NCBI GenBank assembly: GCA_902492995.1
Contig: CABUNR010000027.1
Location: forward strand, 1-14,875
DNA length: 14,875 nucleotides
Direction: 5' to 3'
From: OMSK01 sp902492995
GTDB lineage: Bacteria > Bacillota_I > Bacilli_A > RF39 > UBA660
Shown here: one piece after another, positions 1 to 6,669 of the stretch
Numbering within the stretch: the stretch's first letter is position 1
Layout of the letters: every line of letters begins with the position of its first letter
Program-made: the position numbers and the translations under genes
The notes under the pieces: model-generated
Database searches by the model: none
What the model saw: the letters and a program-made list of their open reading frames with translations, nothing else
What the model was told of the DNA's origin: nothing

Positions 1-89
1 AACAATTACATTGTATCAAACTTATGTCTTTTTATTAAATAAAAATAGTGTAGTGGTTTACACTCACCAACACTATTTATAATACAACC
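1..89 (-). mobile_element. Outer end of an IS (ISL3-like terminal repeat), rest lies left of window
   Basis: Read on the minus strand from 89 inward, the first 25 bases match 20 of 25 with the plus strand from 14761, including an unbroken 14-base core AAATAGTGTTGGTG (78 down to 65). Both begin GGTT and both point out of the window. ISL3-family elements are known to begin with ends of the form GGNTCTTTGTCAA followed by a GT-rich block; the copy at 14761 fits that closely and this one less well, as expected for the imperfect opposite end. Beyond the 25 bases the two ends differ, so this is probably the other end of a related element. Positions 43-78 also form an imperfect hairpin (43-51 with 70-78, inner stem 54-57 with 66-69). 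No transposase codons are recognisable in these 89 bases. Confidence 0.5.
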
Positions 90-90
90 A

Positions 91-116
91 AAAAAGTTAA
101 GAAATCTTAACTTTTT
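91..116 (-). terminator. Terminator of the sortase gene, probably bidirectional
   Basis: Perfect 11-bp stem (91-101 with 106-116) around a four-base loop, A-rich on one side and T-rich on the other, so it can end transcripts in both directions. It includes the sortase stop codon (115-117). The IS boundary at 89/90 lies immediately behind it, so it would also block read-through from the IS into the sortase. Confidence 0.8.
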
Positions 117-1725
117 ATTTTATCATTTTAGCATGAATAACTAATCTATTTTTTGAATCTTTATAACAAGTTGATAAGGTAAGAATTTTATCATCCAATG
201 AAACATCAACATTAAAATTATATTTACTTCTTTTTTTAATCATATCTATAAAAGAAATAAATGATTCATCAGAAAAATTAATATTTAAATAATCATTTGT
301 ATTTGGTATAACATATATAGAAAATATTTGCCATTTAATATTTTTATTTTCAATATTAAAAGTTATAATCTGATTGTTTTTATTTGTGTACCAATTTTTA
401 TTTAAAACTTTATGAAGAGAGCCAAACATAACATAATAATTTCCAGAATGACCATATATAATAGTATTTTTATCTAAATTATTAGAATTATTTCTATAAT
501 CCATAAATATCCATCCATTTGGATTTTTAGAACCATCAAAACTTTTATTTAGATAAGTATCATTATTATCTGATTTAACAACAGGATAATTAATCGTTGT
601 ATTATTTATAGAAAGCCATCCAACTGTATCTTTGTTTATTTTTTTAAGCTCTTTAATAGCTTTATTATAATTTTTAAAATAAGCACTTTGTTGTTTAGGC
701 TTTTCAGTTTTGATATCATTATTTACTTCTATTTGTTTTTCTTGATTAATATTTTTATTATTTTCATCAATTGATTCAATAATATTATTAATTTTATTAG
801 TTTCATCTTTTGTTTTATTTGTATGATTTTTGCTTATAAAATAAAATAGAGTATATATTAGTAATGATAGTATAATAATAGAAATTAAAATAATTTTAAA
901 TAAACTTAAATTAAATTCTTTAAAAATATTATTTTTTATATATTTGTCTTCATATTTAATTTTTAAAACAATTTTTTTATTCTTAATAATTTTACTATTA
1001 TTTTTTCTTATTAAATTCATTTTTGATAAAATTTCTTTAATATTTGAGTCATTTTCAAGTATTTCAATAACAATATTTTTTTTACTAGTATTATTAATAA
1101 CTTTTAAAATATTACAAATATTATCAAAATTAAAACATTTTATATATATCTTTTTTAAGAATTTATTAATTTTTAAAAATTGCTCTAATGTATTTAAATC
1201 ACTTTTTTTAAGCAATTTATCAATTGTTATTTCCGTTTTATAATATATGTCAGAATATGTATTAATATTATTTAAACGATATAAATAATTATCAGAACAA
1301 TACTTTTTTCTAGTTAATATTTTTATTTTTCTAGATAAATTAAGTCTTTCAAAAGTTATCTCATTTATATCATAACAACTAATTATTTTAATGTTTTTGT
1401 TATTTAAAATATAACTAAATATTTCAATATCGATTTTTTTCTTTTGATTAATATATATATAATTAAAATTAGGAATATTCATAATTAACTTAAAAACTAT
1501 AGAATTAATATTTGCTTTATCTAAATATACTTTATCAATATTATCTTTTATAACTTTATTTTTAATATAATTAAAGATAAAATTGTAGTTTTCAAAAATA
1601 AAAGTATCACTTAAAACAATTTCATCTAAATCAAGTATATTAGTTCTAGAAAGTTCATCAATTTTATAATCGTTATAATCGAAAAATTGAATTGAATGAT
1701 CTTCAAATCTTATTAGTATTTTCAT
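115..1725 (-). CDS. Class B sortase with a large N-terminal cytosolic domain
   Basis: Membrane transpeptidase expected to cleave a sorting signal in secreted proteins and join them to the peptidoglycan cross-bridge. The C-terminal part (about residues 340-536) has class B features: YGHS with catalytic His426, the MFGSL segment after it, LSTCY with Cys520 and RLVIHAK with Arg527. One membrane segment lies at about 275-297, followed by a polar linker rich in N, K and E. The first 270 residues have no signal peptide and show a repeating Ile/Leu/Asn pattern; I do not recognise that domain. Topology should be N-in, C-out. Ordinary SrtB proteins are about 250 residues with the anchor at the N-terminus, so this is twice the usual length. 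I chose ATG at 1725 over GTG at 1734 because the AGGA upstream is too close to the GTG. The divergent neighbour carries an NPKTG signal and is the likely substrate. Confidence 0.9.
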   Translation of the reverse strand: MKILIRFEDHSIQFFDYNDYKIDELSRTNILDLDEIVLSDTFIFENYNFIFNYIKNKVIKDNIDKVYLDKANINSIVFKLIMNIPNFNYIYINQKKKIDIEIFSYILNNKNIKIISCYDINEITFERLNLSRKIKILTRKKYCSDNYLYRLNNINTYSDIYYKTEITIDKLLKKSDLNTLEQFLKINKFLKKIYIKCFNFDNICNILKVINNTSKKNIVIEILENDSNIKEILSKMNLIRKNNSKIIKNKKIVLKIKYEDKYIKNNIFKEFNLSLFKIILISIIILSLLIYTLFYFISKNHTNKTKDETNKINNIIESIDENNKNINQEKQIEVNNDIKTEKPKQQSAYFKNYNKAIKELKKINKDTVGWLSINNTTINYPVVKSDNNDTYLNKSFDGSKNPNGWIFMDYRNNSNNLDKNTIIYGHSGNYYVMFGSLHKVLNKNWYTNKNNQIITFNIENKNIKWQIFSIYVIPNTNDYLNINFSDESFISFIDMIKKRSKYNFNVDVSLDDKILTLSTCYKDSKNRLVIHAKMIK

Positions 1726-1774
1726 AAATACCACATCCTACTATTAATATAATAACATAAAATAAAAAAAATAA

Positions 1775-1788
1775 ACAATGCATATTGT
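1775..1788. promoter_or_regulatory. Small dyad in the divergent sortase/substrate promoter region
   Basis: ACAAT-GCAT-ATTGT is an inverted repeat with a self-complementary centre. It abuts and by one base overlaps a minus-strand TTGACA (1788-1793), a candidate -35 box for the sortase. The expected minus-strand -10 position (about 1765-1770) is only a T-run, so that promoter is uncertain. The dyad could be an operator, but in DNA this A+T-rich it may be chance. Confidence 0.2.
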
Positions 1789-1829
1789 GTCAAAAAATGT
1801 AAAAAATAAAAATATAATAGTTAATTAGA

Positions 1830-1859
1830 TTGACAATTATTTTTATAGATTGTTATAAT
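1830..1859 (+). promoter_or_regulatory. Promoter of the NPKTG surface-protein gene
   Basis: Perfect TTGACA (1830-1835), 18-bp spacer, perfect TATAAT (1854-1859). An AAGGAG ribosome site (1872-1877) follows, 7 bases before ATG 1885. This is the closest match to the sigma-A consensus in the window, suggesting strong housekeeping expression of the surface protein. Confidence 0.85.
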
Positions 1860-1884
1860 CGTATTAAAGGTAAGGAGTGATAAA

Positions 1885-2937
1885 ATGAAAAAATTAATGA
1901 AAAAAGTATCGTTATTATCAATGGGAATGTTATTTTTATTAGTGAACTTTAATGTAAAGGCATATACACAAGATATTGAACCAAATAGAAGTATAGTATT
2001 TAATGAATATTTAGTAAATTATGAACAAAATTATATAACTTTAAAAAATGAATTAAAAGATAAAAATGCAGTTGTAAATCAACAATATATTAAATTAACA
2101 CAAAGTGAATTTAATAGTATTAGAGACGCTGTAAATAATTTAAACAAATATGTTACAGAAGCAAATACAACAATAGATGCAAATAATAAAGAATTAACTA
2201 GTCTACAAGCAGAAGTTAATGCCTTAAAGCAAAAAGCTGAAGCAGCAGGAGCAACACAAGAAGTAAAAGATGAATATGCATCAATATTGAAACAATACAA
2301 TGAAAAAGTAGCTGAAGCTAATAAATATAAAACAGATGCAGATAGTAAAGCAAACTCTTTAAATGCAAGTCTAAAAGCATTAATTCCATCATATAAAGAT
2401 AATAATTGGAAAAAATTGAATTTATCTATGGAAGAATCAACTGGAAACAAGTATGCTGTTGATTATATTAATGAAGAATATGTTCTATCTTGGGTTAAAG
2501 TAACATTAAATGGAAAAGATTATTATAACTACATGGTTTATTGTGAAAAAGAAACAAAAAAAGTATGTAAAATAGAAAATGGAAAATATTATAATAAAAG
2601 TGGTGTAGAAGTAACAAAAGAAGAATATGAAAACGATTGTGAAACAAAAAAAGTATGTAAAATGGAAAATGGAAAATATTACAATAAAAGTGGTGTAGAA
2701 GTATCAGAAGAAGATTATAGAATAGATTGTGAAACAAAAAATATTTGTAAAATAGAAAATAATACTTATTATAATAAAGATGGAAATGTGGTAACAAAAG
2801 AAGAATATGAAAAATCATGTTTACCAGATAACCCAAAAACAGGTTTAAATGTAAATTACCTATATGCTGTTCTAATTCCATTAGTAGCACTTTCAAGCTA
2901 TGTTGTAGTTAAAAAAGCAAGAAAATTCAGTAGATAA
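1885..2937 (+). CDS. Secreted coiled-coil surface protein with Cys repeats and NPKTG sorting signal
   Basis: Predicted wall-anchored surface protein of 350 residues. Order: signal peptide (about 1-26: MKKLMKK, hydrophobic core, cleavage after VKA); a long helical, coiled-coil-like region (about 50-170, rich in A, N, K, E, Q); a short linker; three tandem 30-residue repeats (223-312), each with CK-(I/M)-EN, YYNK and a closing Cys; then the sorting signal NPKTG (316-320), a hydrophobic stretch (about 325-342) and a basic KKARKFSR tail. NPKTG resembles the NPQTN/NPKTN signals of class B sortases more than LPXTG, matching the sortase encoded divergently next door. There are seven cysteines after the linker, unusual for a Gram-positive surface protein. 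It has its own strong promoter and a clear terminator, so it is a single-gene unit. The ligand or role is unknown; adhesion or spacer functions are only guesses. Confidence 0.88.
   Translation: MKKLMKKVSLLSMGMLFLLVNFNVKAYTQDIEPNRSIVFNEYLVNYEQNYITLKNELKDKNAVVNQQYIKLTQSEFNSIRDAVNNLNKYVTEANTTIDANNKELTSLQAEVNALKQKAEAAGATQEVKDEYASILKQYNEKVAEANKYKTDADSKANSLNASLKALIPSYKDNNWKKLNLSMEESTGNKYAVDYINEEYVLSWVKVTLNGKDYYNYMVYCEKETKKVCKIENGKYYNKSGVEVTKEEYENDCETKKVCKMENGKYYNKSGVEVSEEDYRIDCETKNICKIENNTYYNKDGNVVTKEEYEKSCLPDNPKTGLNVNYLYAVLIPLVALSSYVVVKKARKFSR
2551..2820 (+). repeat. Three in-frame 90-bp tandem repeats
   Basis: Units at 2551-2640, 2641-2730 and 2731-2820, each beginning GAAACAAAAA and each encoding 30 residues of the pattern ETK..CK.EN..YYNK.G..V..E.Y...C. 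Units 1 and 2 are nearly identical and unit 3 has diverged, so the newest duplication is probably 1/2. The exact 90-bp period makes copy number prone to change by slippage or recombination. Confidence 0.95.
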
Positions 2938-2954
2938 TTAAAAATTTAAATTAA

Positions 2955-2982
2955 AAGAAATCAGTTTATCTGATTTTTTTTT
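2955..2982 (+). terminator. Intrinsic terminator after the surface-protein gene
   Basis: Stem AAATCAG (2958-2964) with CTGATTT (2970-2976), five-base loop, extendable by A/T pairs, followed by a run of T to 2982. Confidence 0.9.
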
Positions 2983-3001
2983 GTAAAATAAATAAAATTA
3001 T

Positions 3002-3030
3002 TTCACTTAATAATAATTTAATGGTATAAT
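3002..3030 (+). promoter_or_regulatory. Promoter of the hydrolase-murF-ddl operon
   Basis: TTCACT (3002-3007), 17-bp spacer, extended -10 TGG-TATAAT (3022-3030). With a start site near 3037 the 5' leader would be only about 9 bases, so the GGTGAT ribosome site (3037-3042) sits at the very end of the mRNA. Confidence 0.7.
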
Positions 3031-3045
3031 TGAAATGGTGATTAT

Positions 3046-3771
3046 ATGTTTACATATCAAGATATCAAAATTAATTACATTAGATATGGTAGTGGAAAAG
3101 ATACAATCGTATTATTACATGGTTGGGGACAAAATATAGAAATGATGAAAATGGTTTCAGATCCATTTAGCTCTGACTATGATATAGTAATTATAGATTT
3201 ACCTGGTCATGGTAAAAGTGAAGAGCCAAAAAAAGTACTTACATTATATGATTTTGTAGATTGTGTAAAAAGTTTGTTAGATAGTTTAAATATACAAAAT
3301 CCAATTTTAATTGGGCACTCATTTGGTGGAAAAATAAGTCTTCTTTATGCATCAATGTATGATGTAAAAAAATTAGTTTTATTTGGTAGTCCATTTAAAA
3401 AAGAAATAACAAAAATATCTTTAAAAACAAAAATGCTTAAAAGTGCAAAAAAAATACCTGGAATAAATAAGTTAGAAAATTTTGCAAAAAAACATATGGG
3501 TTCAACAGACTACAGAAATGCAAGTCCAATTATGAGAGAAATTTTAGTAGAACATGTAAATTTAGATATAACAGAAAATGTAAAAAAAATAAAATGTCCT
3601 ACACTAATTATATGGGGAACATTAGATGATGCAGTTCCACTAGAAAGAGCATATGAACTTGAAAAATTAATTAAAGATTCAGGTGTTGTTGTATATGAAA
3701 ATTGCACACACTATGCATATTTAGAAAGACTTGGACAAACTATTAGTGTCTTAAAAAGTTTTTTAGGTTAG
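3046..3771 (+). CDS. Alpha/beta-fold hydrolase
   Basis: Cytoplasmic alpha/beta hydrolase of 241 residues with a complete triad: HGWGQ oxyanion-hole motif (25-29), DLPGHGKS (51-58), nucleophile Ser92 in GHSFGG, acid Asp194 in GTLDD, and His222 in CTHYAYLER. No signal peptide or membrane segment. The length and the small cap region (about 120-170, lysine-rich) fit carboxylesterase/lipase-like members; the substrate cannot be read from sequence. It is the first gene of an operon with murF (9 bp downstream, its stop codon overlapping murF's AGGAGG) and ddl, so a role linked to wall-precursor or lipid metabolism is possible but is inferred only from position. Confidence 0.9.
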   Translation: MFTYQDIKINYIRYGSGKDTIVLLHGWGQNIEMMKMVSDPFSSDYDIVIIDLPGHGKSEEPKKVLTLYDFVDCVKSLLDSLNIQNPILIGHSFGGKISLLYASMYDVKKLVLFGSPFKKEITKISLKTKMLKSAKKIPGINKLENFAKKHMGSTDYRNASPIMREILVEHVNLDITENVKKIKCPTLIIWGTLDDAVPLERAYELEKLIKDSGVVVYENCTHYAYLERLGQTISVLKSFLG

Positions 3772-3780
3772 GAGGAATTT

Positions 3781-5364
3781 ATGTTAATAAAATTTTTAGT
3801 ATCATTAATACCAGTTATTCCATATATTTGTTTAAAAAGTAAAAAATCATTACATATGTTGCAACAGAATTGGTATAATGATGGAAACCGTTATTTAAAA
3901 TGGATAAATCATAATAAAAATAAAGTATTTAAAAATATAGATATATTATTTATTATATTTGTAATTGGAGCATTTATAGATAAAATTATGATAATGACTT
4001 TATTTATAGTATTTTATGTAATAATATCATTGATTTATTTAAAAAAAATAAAAAAAGAAAATATAATAAAACCATTAGTATATACAAAAAGGGTAAAAAG
4101 ACTTATTGTATCAATATCATTAATACATATAATAATAGTATTAATTATGAGTATACTATTTAATGAAAAATTATTATATATTTATTACTTAATAATAGGA
4201 ATAGTAATATATTTAAATTATTATATTATTTATCTTGCCAATATAATAAATAAACCAGTTGAAAAAATGATAAATAATGGATTTAAGAAAAAGGCTATAA
4301 AAAAATTAAATAGTATGAATAATATGAAAGTTGTTGGCATAACAGGAAGTTATGGTAAAACTAGTAGTAAAAATATTTTGAATGATATTTTAAACGTTAA
4401 ATTTAATTCTTTTCCAACTCCTAAAAACTTTAATACACCAGTTGGTCTTATAATAACAATAAATAATTATTTGGATAAATTTAATGATTTATTTATAGCT
4501 GAAATGGGAGCATTTAAAAGAGGAGAAATAAAAGAATTATGTGATTTAGTACATCCAACATATGGAATATTAACAAAAATAGGTGTAGCACACTTAGAAA
4601 GTTTTGGTTCACAAGAAAATATTCAAAAAGGTAAATTTGAACTTATAGAATCACTTCCAAGTGATGGAATAGGAGTATTAAATTTTGATGATCCACTACA
4701 AGTAAGCTATAAATTAAAAAACAATTGTAAAATAGTTACAGTAGGAATTGATAATAAAGATGTAGATTTTAGAGCTTTAAATATTAAACTTAATAGTAAT
4801 GGAACAACATTCGATTTAAAAATAAAAGGCGACAAAAATGAATATAAATTTGAAACAAAATTACTTGGAAAAGCAAATGTATATAATATATTACAAGCAG
4901 TCGCACTAGGATATAATTTAGGAATAAGTATAGAGCAATTAAAAATTGGTGTAAAAAAAGTAAAACCAGTAGAACATAGATTGGAACTTAAAAAAGTTGG
5001 AAATCTTAACATAATAGATGATGCCTATAATGCAAATCCAGATGGAACTAAAATGGCATTAGATGTATTAAATAACATGCCTGGCAAGAGAATATCAATA
5101 TCATCGGGAATGATAGAACTTGGAGAAAAGTCATATGAACTTAATAAAGAGTTAGGAATATATATGGCAGATAAAACAGATGAAGTAATATTATTGGAAA
5201 ATGAACTTATTAAACCAATTAAAGAAGGCTTAAAAGAAAAAAAATACAAAAAAGAAAATATAATAATTGTAAAAAATATAGAAGAAGCTCTTGAAATAAT
5301 AAGAAGAGAAACAGAAGATACTTATATATTAATTCAAAGTGATCTTCCAGATATATTTAATTAG
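3781..5364 (+). CDS. murF: Membrane-embedded MurF-like Mur ligase (D-Ala-D-Ala adding)
   Basis: Expected to add D-Ala-D-Ala to UDP-MurNAc-tripeptide using ATP, the last cytoplasmic step of wall-precursor synthesis. The Mur ligase part starts near 170: P-loop GITGSYGKT (186-194), TPKNFNTPVG, AEMGAFKRGE (about 240), then a C-terminal domain with EHRLEL (about 397) and DDAYNANPDG (about 412), the MurF-type motif. The first 160 residues are unlike classical MurF: instead of the soluble UDP-sugar-binding domain there are four or five hydrophobic segments (about 2-17, 52-70, 71-90, 108-128, 131-153). Its 527 residues exceed the usual 450 or so. Start ATG 3781 follows a perfect AGGAGG (3770-3775). 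ddl, which makes its D-Ala-D-Ala substrate, is 19 bp downstream. A non-MurF Mur ligase acting on another amino acid or polymer is the alternative. Confidence 0.82.
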   Translation: MLIKFLVSLIPVIPYICLKSKKSLHMLQQNWYNDGNRYLKWINHNKNKVFKNIDILFIIFVIGAFIDKIMIMTLFIVFYVIISLIYLKKIKKENIIKPLVYTKRVKRLIVSISLIHIIIVLIMSILFNEKLLYIYYLIIGIVIYLNYYIIYLANIINKPVEKMINNGFKKKAIKKLNSMNNMKVVGITGSYGKTSSKNILNDILNVKFNSFPTPKNFNTPVGLIITINNYLDKFNDLFIAEMGAFKRGEIKELCDLVHPTYGILTKIGVAHLESFGSQENIQKGKFELIESLPSDGIGVLNFDDPLQVSYKLKNNCKIVTVGIDNKDVDFRALNIKLNSNGTTFDLKIKGDKNEYKFETKLLGKANVYNILQAVALGYNLGISIEQLKIGVKKVKPVEHRLELKKVGNLNIIDDAYNANPDGTKMALDVLNNMPGKRISISSGMIELGEKSYELNKELGIYMADKTDEVILLENELIKPIKEGLKEKKYKKENIIIVKNIEEALEIIRRETEDTYILIQSDLPDIFN

Positions 5365-5383
5365 TAGTAGAAAGAAGGATAAT

Positions 5384-6577
5384 ATGAAAATAAAAGTAGG
5401 AGTAATTTACGGAGGAAATTCTGTAGAACATGAAGTAAGTATAATAACAGCTGTACAAGCTATGAGTTTTATGGATCAAGAAAAATATGATATAGTACCA
5501 ATCTATATAACAAAAGATAGAACTTGGTATACTGGAAAAATGTTAATGGATATGGAAGTATATAAAGACTTTGATTCATTAAAAAAATATGCAAAAAGAG
5601 TTTGTCTAACAAATATAGATGGTGAATTCTGTTTGCAAGCAACAAAAGGATTATTTAGAAAAATAGTAGATAAAATAGATATTGCATTTCCAATTGTACA
5701 TGGAAAAGGTGTAGAAGATGGTTCATTAGAAGGATATTTAGAAAGCATTGGAATTCCAACCGTTGGGCCATCAATTTTAGGAGCAGCATTAGGTCAAGAC
5801 AAAATTGTAATGAAACAAGTTTTAGATAGTTATAAAATTCCTAATCCAGAATATACATGGTTCTATGATTTTGAGTACCAAAATAATCAAGAAGAAATAA
5901 TTACCAAAATAGAAAAACTAAAATATCCAGTAATTATAAAACCAGCACGATTAGGTAGTAGTGTAGGAATTAAAATAGCAAAAACAAAAGAAGAATTAAA
6001 AGAATCTATAGAAGATGCTATTAAATACGATAATAAAATATTAGTAGAAAAAGTTATAAAAGATTTAAAAGAAGTAAACTGTGCTGTATTAGGTAATAGT
6101 GAATATCAAGAAACAAGTTTAATCGCACTAATGAAAACAAAAAATGAATTTTTAACATATGAAGATAAATATTTAAGTGGTGGAAAAGGAAAAAAAGGTA
6201 TCAAAGGCGTTAAAGGTGGAAATATGTCTACTAGCGAATTTGATATACCTGCTAAAATAAGCCAAGAATTAGAAGATGAAGTAAAAGATTTAGCTAAAAA
6301 AACATTTAGAGCTTTAGATTTAAGTGGAGTCGCAAGAATTGACTTTTTAATAGATAATAAATCAAACAAGATATACGTTAATGAACCAAATACAATACCA
6401 GGAAGCTTATCATTTTATTTATTTAAACCAGCTGGAAAAGAATATAAAACATTATTAGATGAAATGATAACAATGTCTATAAAAAAATATAAAGAAGAAA
6501 GTAAAAAAATATCTTCATTTGAATCAAATATATTAAGCACATATAATGGTTCAAAAGGTGTTAAAGGAAAAATATAA
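5384..6577 (+). CDS. ddl: D-alanine--D-alanine ligase
   Basis: ATP-grasp enzyme joining two D-alanines, supplying the dipeptide for the MurF-type ligase just upstream. Motifs in order: GGNSVEHEVS (near residue 9), HGKGVEDGSLEGYLE (about 105-120), KPARLGSSVG (about 186), EVNCAVLG, the omega-loop region with YEDKY, and NEPNTIPGS (about 334). Tyr in the EDKY motif fits D-Ala-D-Ala rather than D-Ala-D-lactate specificity, by family knowledge. Length is 397, slightly long: a Gly/Lys-rich stretch after EDKY and a similar KGVKG tail at the C-terminus account for part of that. ATG 5384 is preceded by AGAAGGAT (5373-5380); the in-frame ATG at 5339 lies inside the preceding gene without a good ribosome site. 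Confidence 0.95.
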   Translation: MKIKVGVIYGGNSVEHEVSIITAVQAMSFMDQEKYDIVPIYITKDRTWYTGKMLMDMEVYKDFDSLKKYAKRVCLTNIDGEFCLQATKGLFRKIVDKIDIAFPIVHGKGVEDGSLEGYLESIGIPTVGPSILGAALGQDKIVMKQVLDSYKIPNPEYTWFYDFEYQNNQEEIITKIEKLKYPVIIKPARLGSSVGIKIAKTKEELKESIEDAIKYDNKILVEKVIKDLKEVNCAVLGNSEYQETSLIALMKTKNEFLTYEDKYLSGGKGKKGIKGVKGGNMSTSEFDIPAKISQELEDEVKDLAKKTFRALDLSGVARIDFLIDNKSNKIYVNEPNTIPGSLSFYLFKPAGKEYKTLLDEMITMSIKKYKEESKKISSFESNILSTYNGSKGVKGKI

Positions 6578-6579
6578 TG

Positions 6580-6604
6580 AAAGAACATAAAGTTCTTTTT
6601 TCTA
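6580..6604 (+). terminator. Intrinsic terminator of the hydrolase-murF-ddl operon
   Basis: Stem AAAGAAC (6580-6586) with GTTCTTT (6592-6598), loop ATAAA, followed by a T-rich run. It begins three bases after the ddl stop codon. Confidence 0.88.
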
Positions 6605-6616
6605 TTTAATAATTAG

Positions 6617-6645
6617 TTGTTTTTTTAATATATAAATGATATAAT
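6617..6645 (+). promoter_or_regulatory. Promoter of the hypothetical-gmk operon
   Basis: TTGTTT (6617-6622), 17-bp spacer, extended -10 TGA-TATAAT (6637-6645). The ribosome site GAGGTGAT (6659-6666) lies 14 bases further on. Confidence 0.75.
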
Positions 6646-6669
6646 ATCACATAAATTTGAGGTGATTTT

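Noticed and set aside
944..1243. Plus-strand open frame of 99 codons with hydrophobic translation
   Set aside because: It lies opposite the sortase N-terminal region, has no ribosome site, and its Phe/Leu-rich product is what the complement of Asn/Lys/Ile-rich coding DNA gives.
1735..1884. Riboswitch or T-box between the divergent genes
   Set aside because: The 150 bp are A+T-rich with promoter elements and a small dyad only; there is no T-box motif, conserved aptamer core or leader terminator.
2551..2820. CRISPR-like regular repeats
   Set aside because: The 90-bp units are contiguous, in frame and coding, with no spacers; no other regularly spaced repeat was seen in the window.
2079..2896. 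Two minus-strand frames opposite the surface-protein gene
   Set aside because: They are shadows of a well-supported gene with signal peptide and sorting signal; they lack ribosome sites and recognisable domains.
5339..5383. Upstream in-frame start for ddl adding 15 residues
   Set aside because: The extension overlaps the murF end and has no ribosome site, while ATG 5384 has AGAAGGAT and gives the normal Ddl N-terminus.
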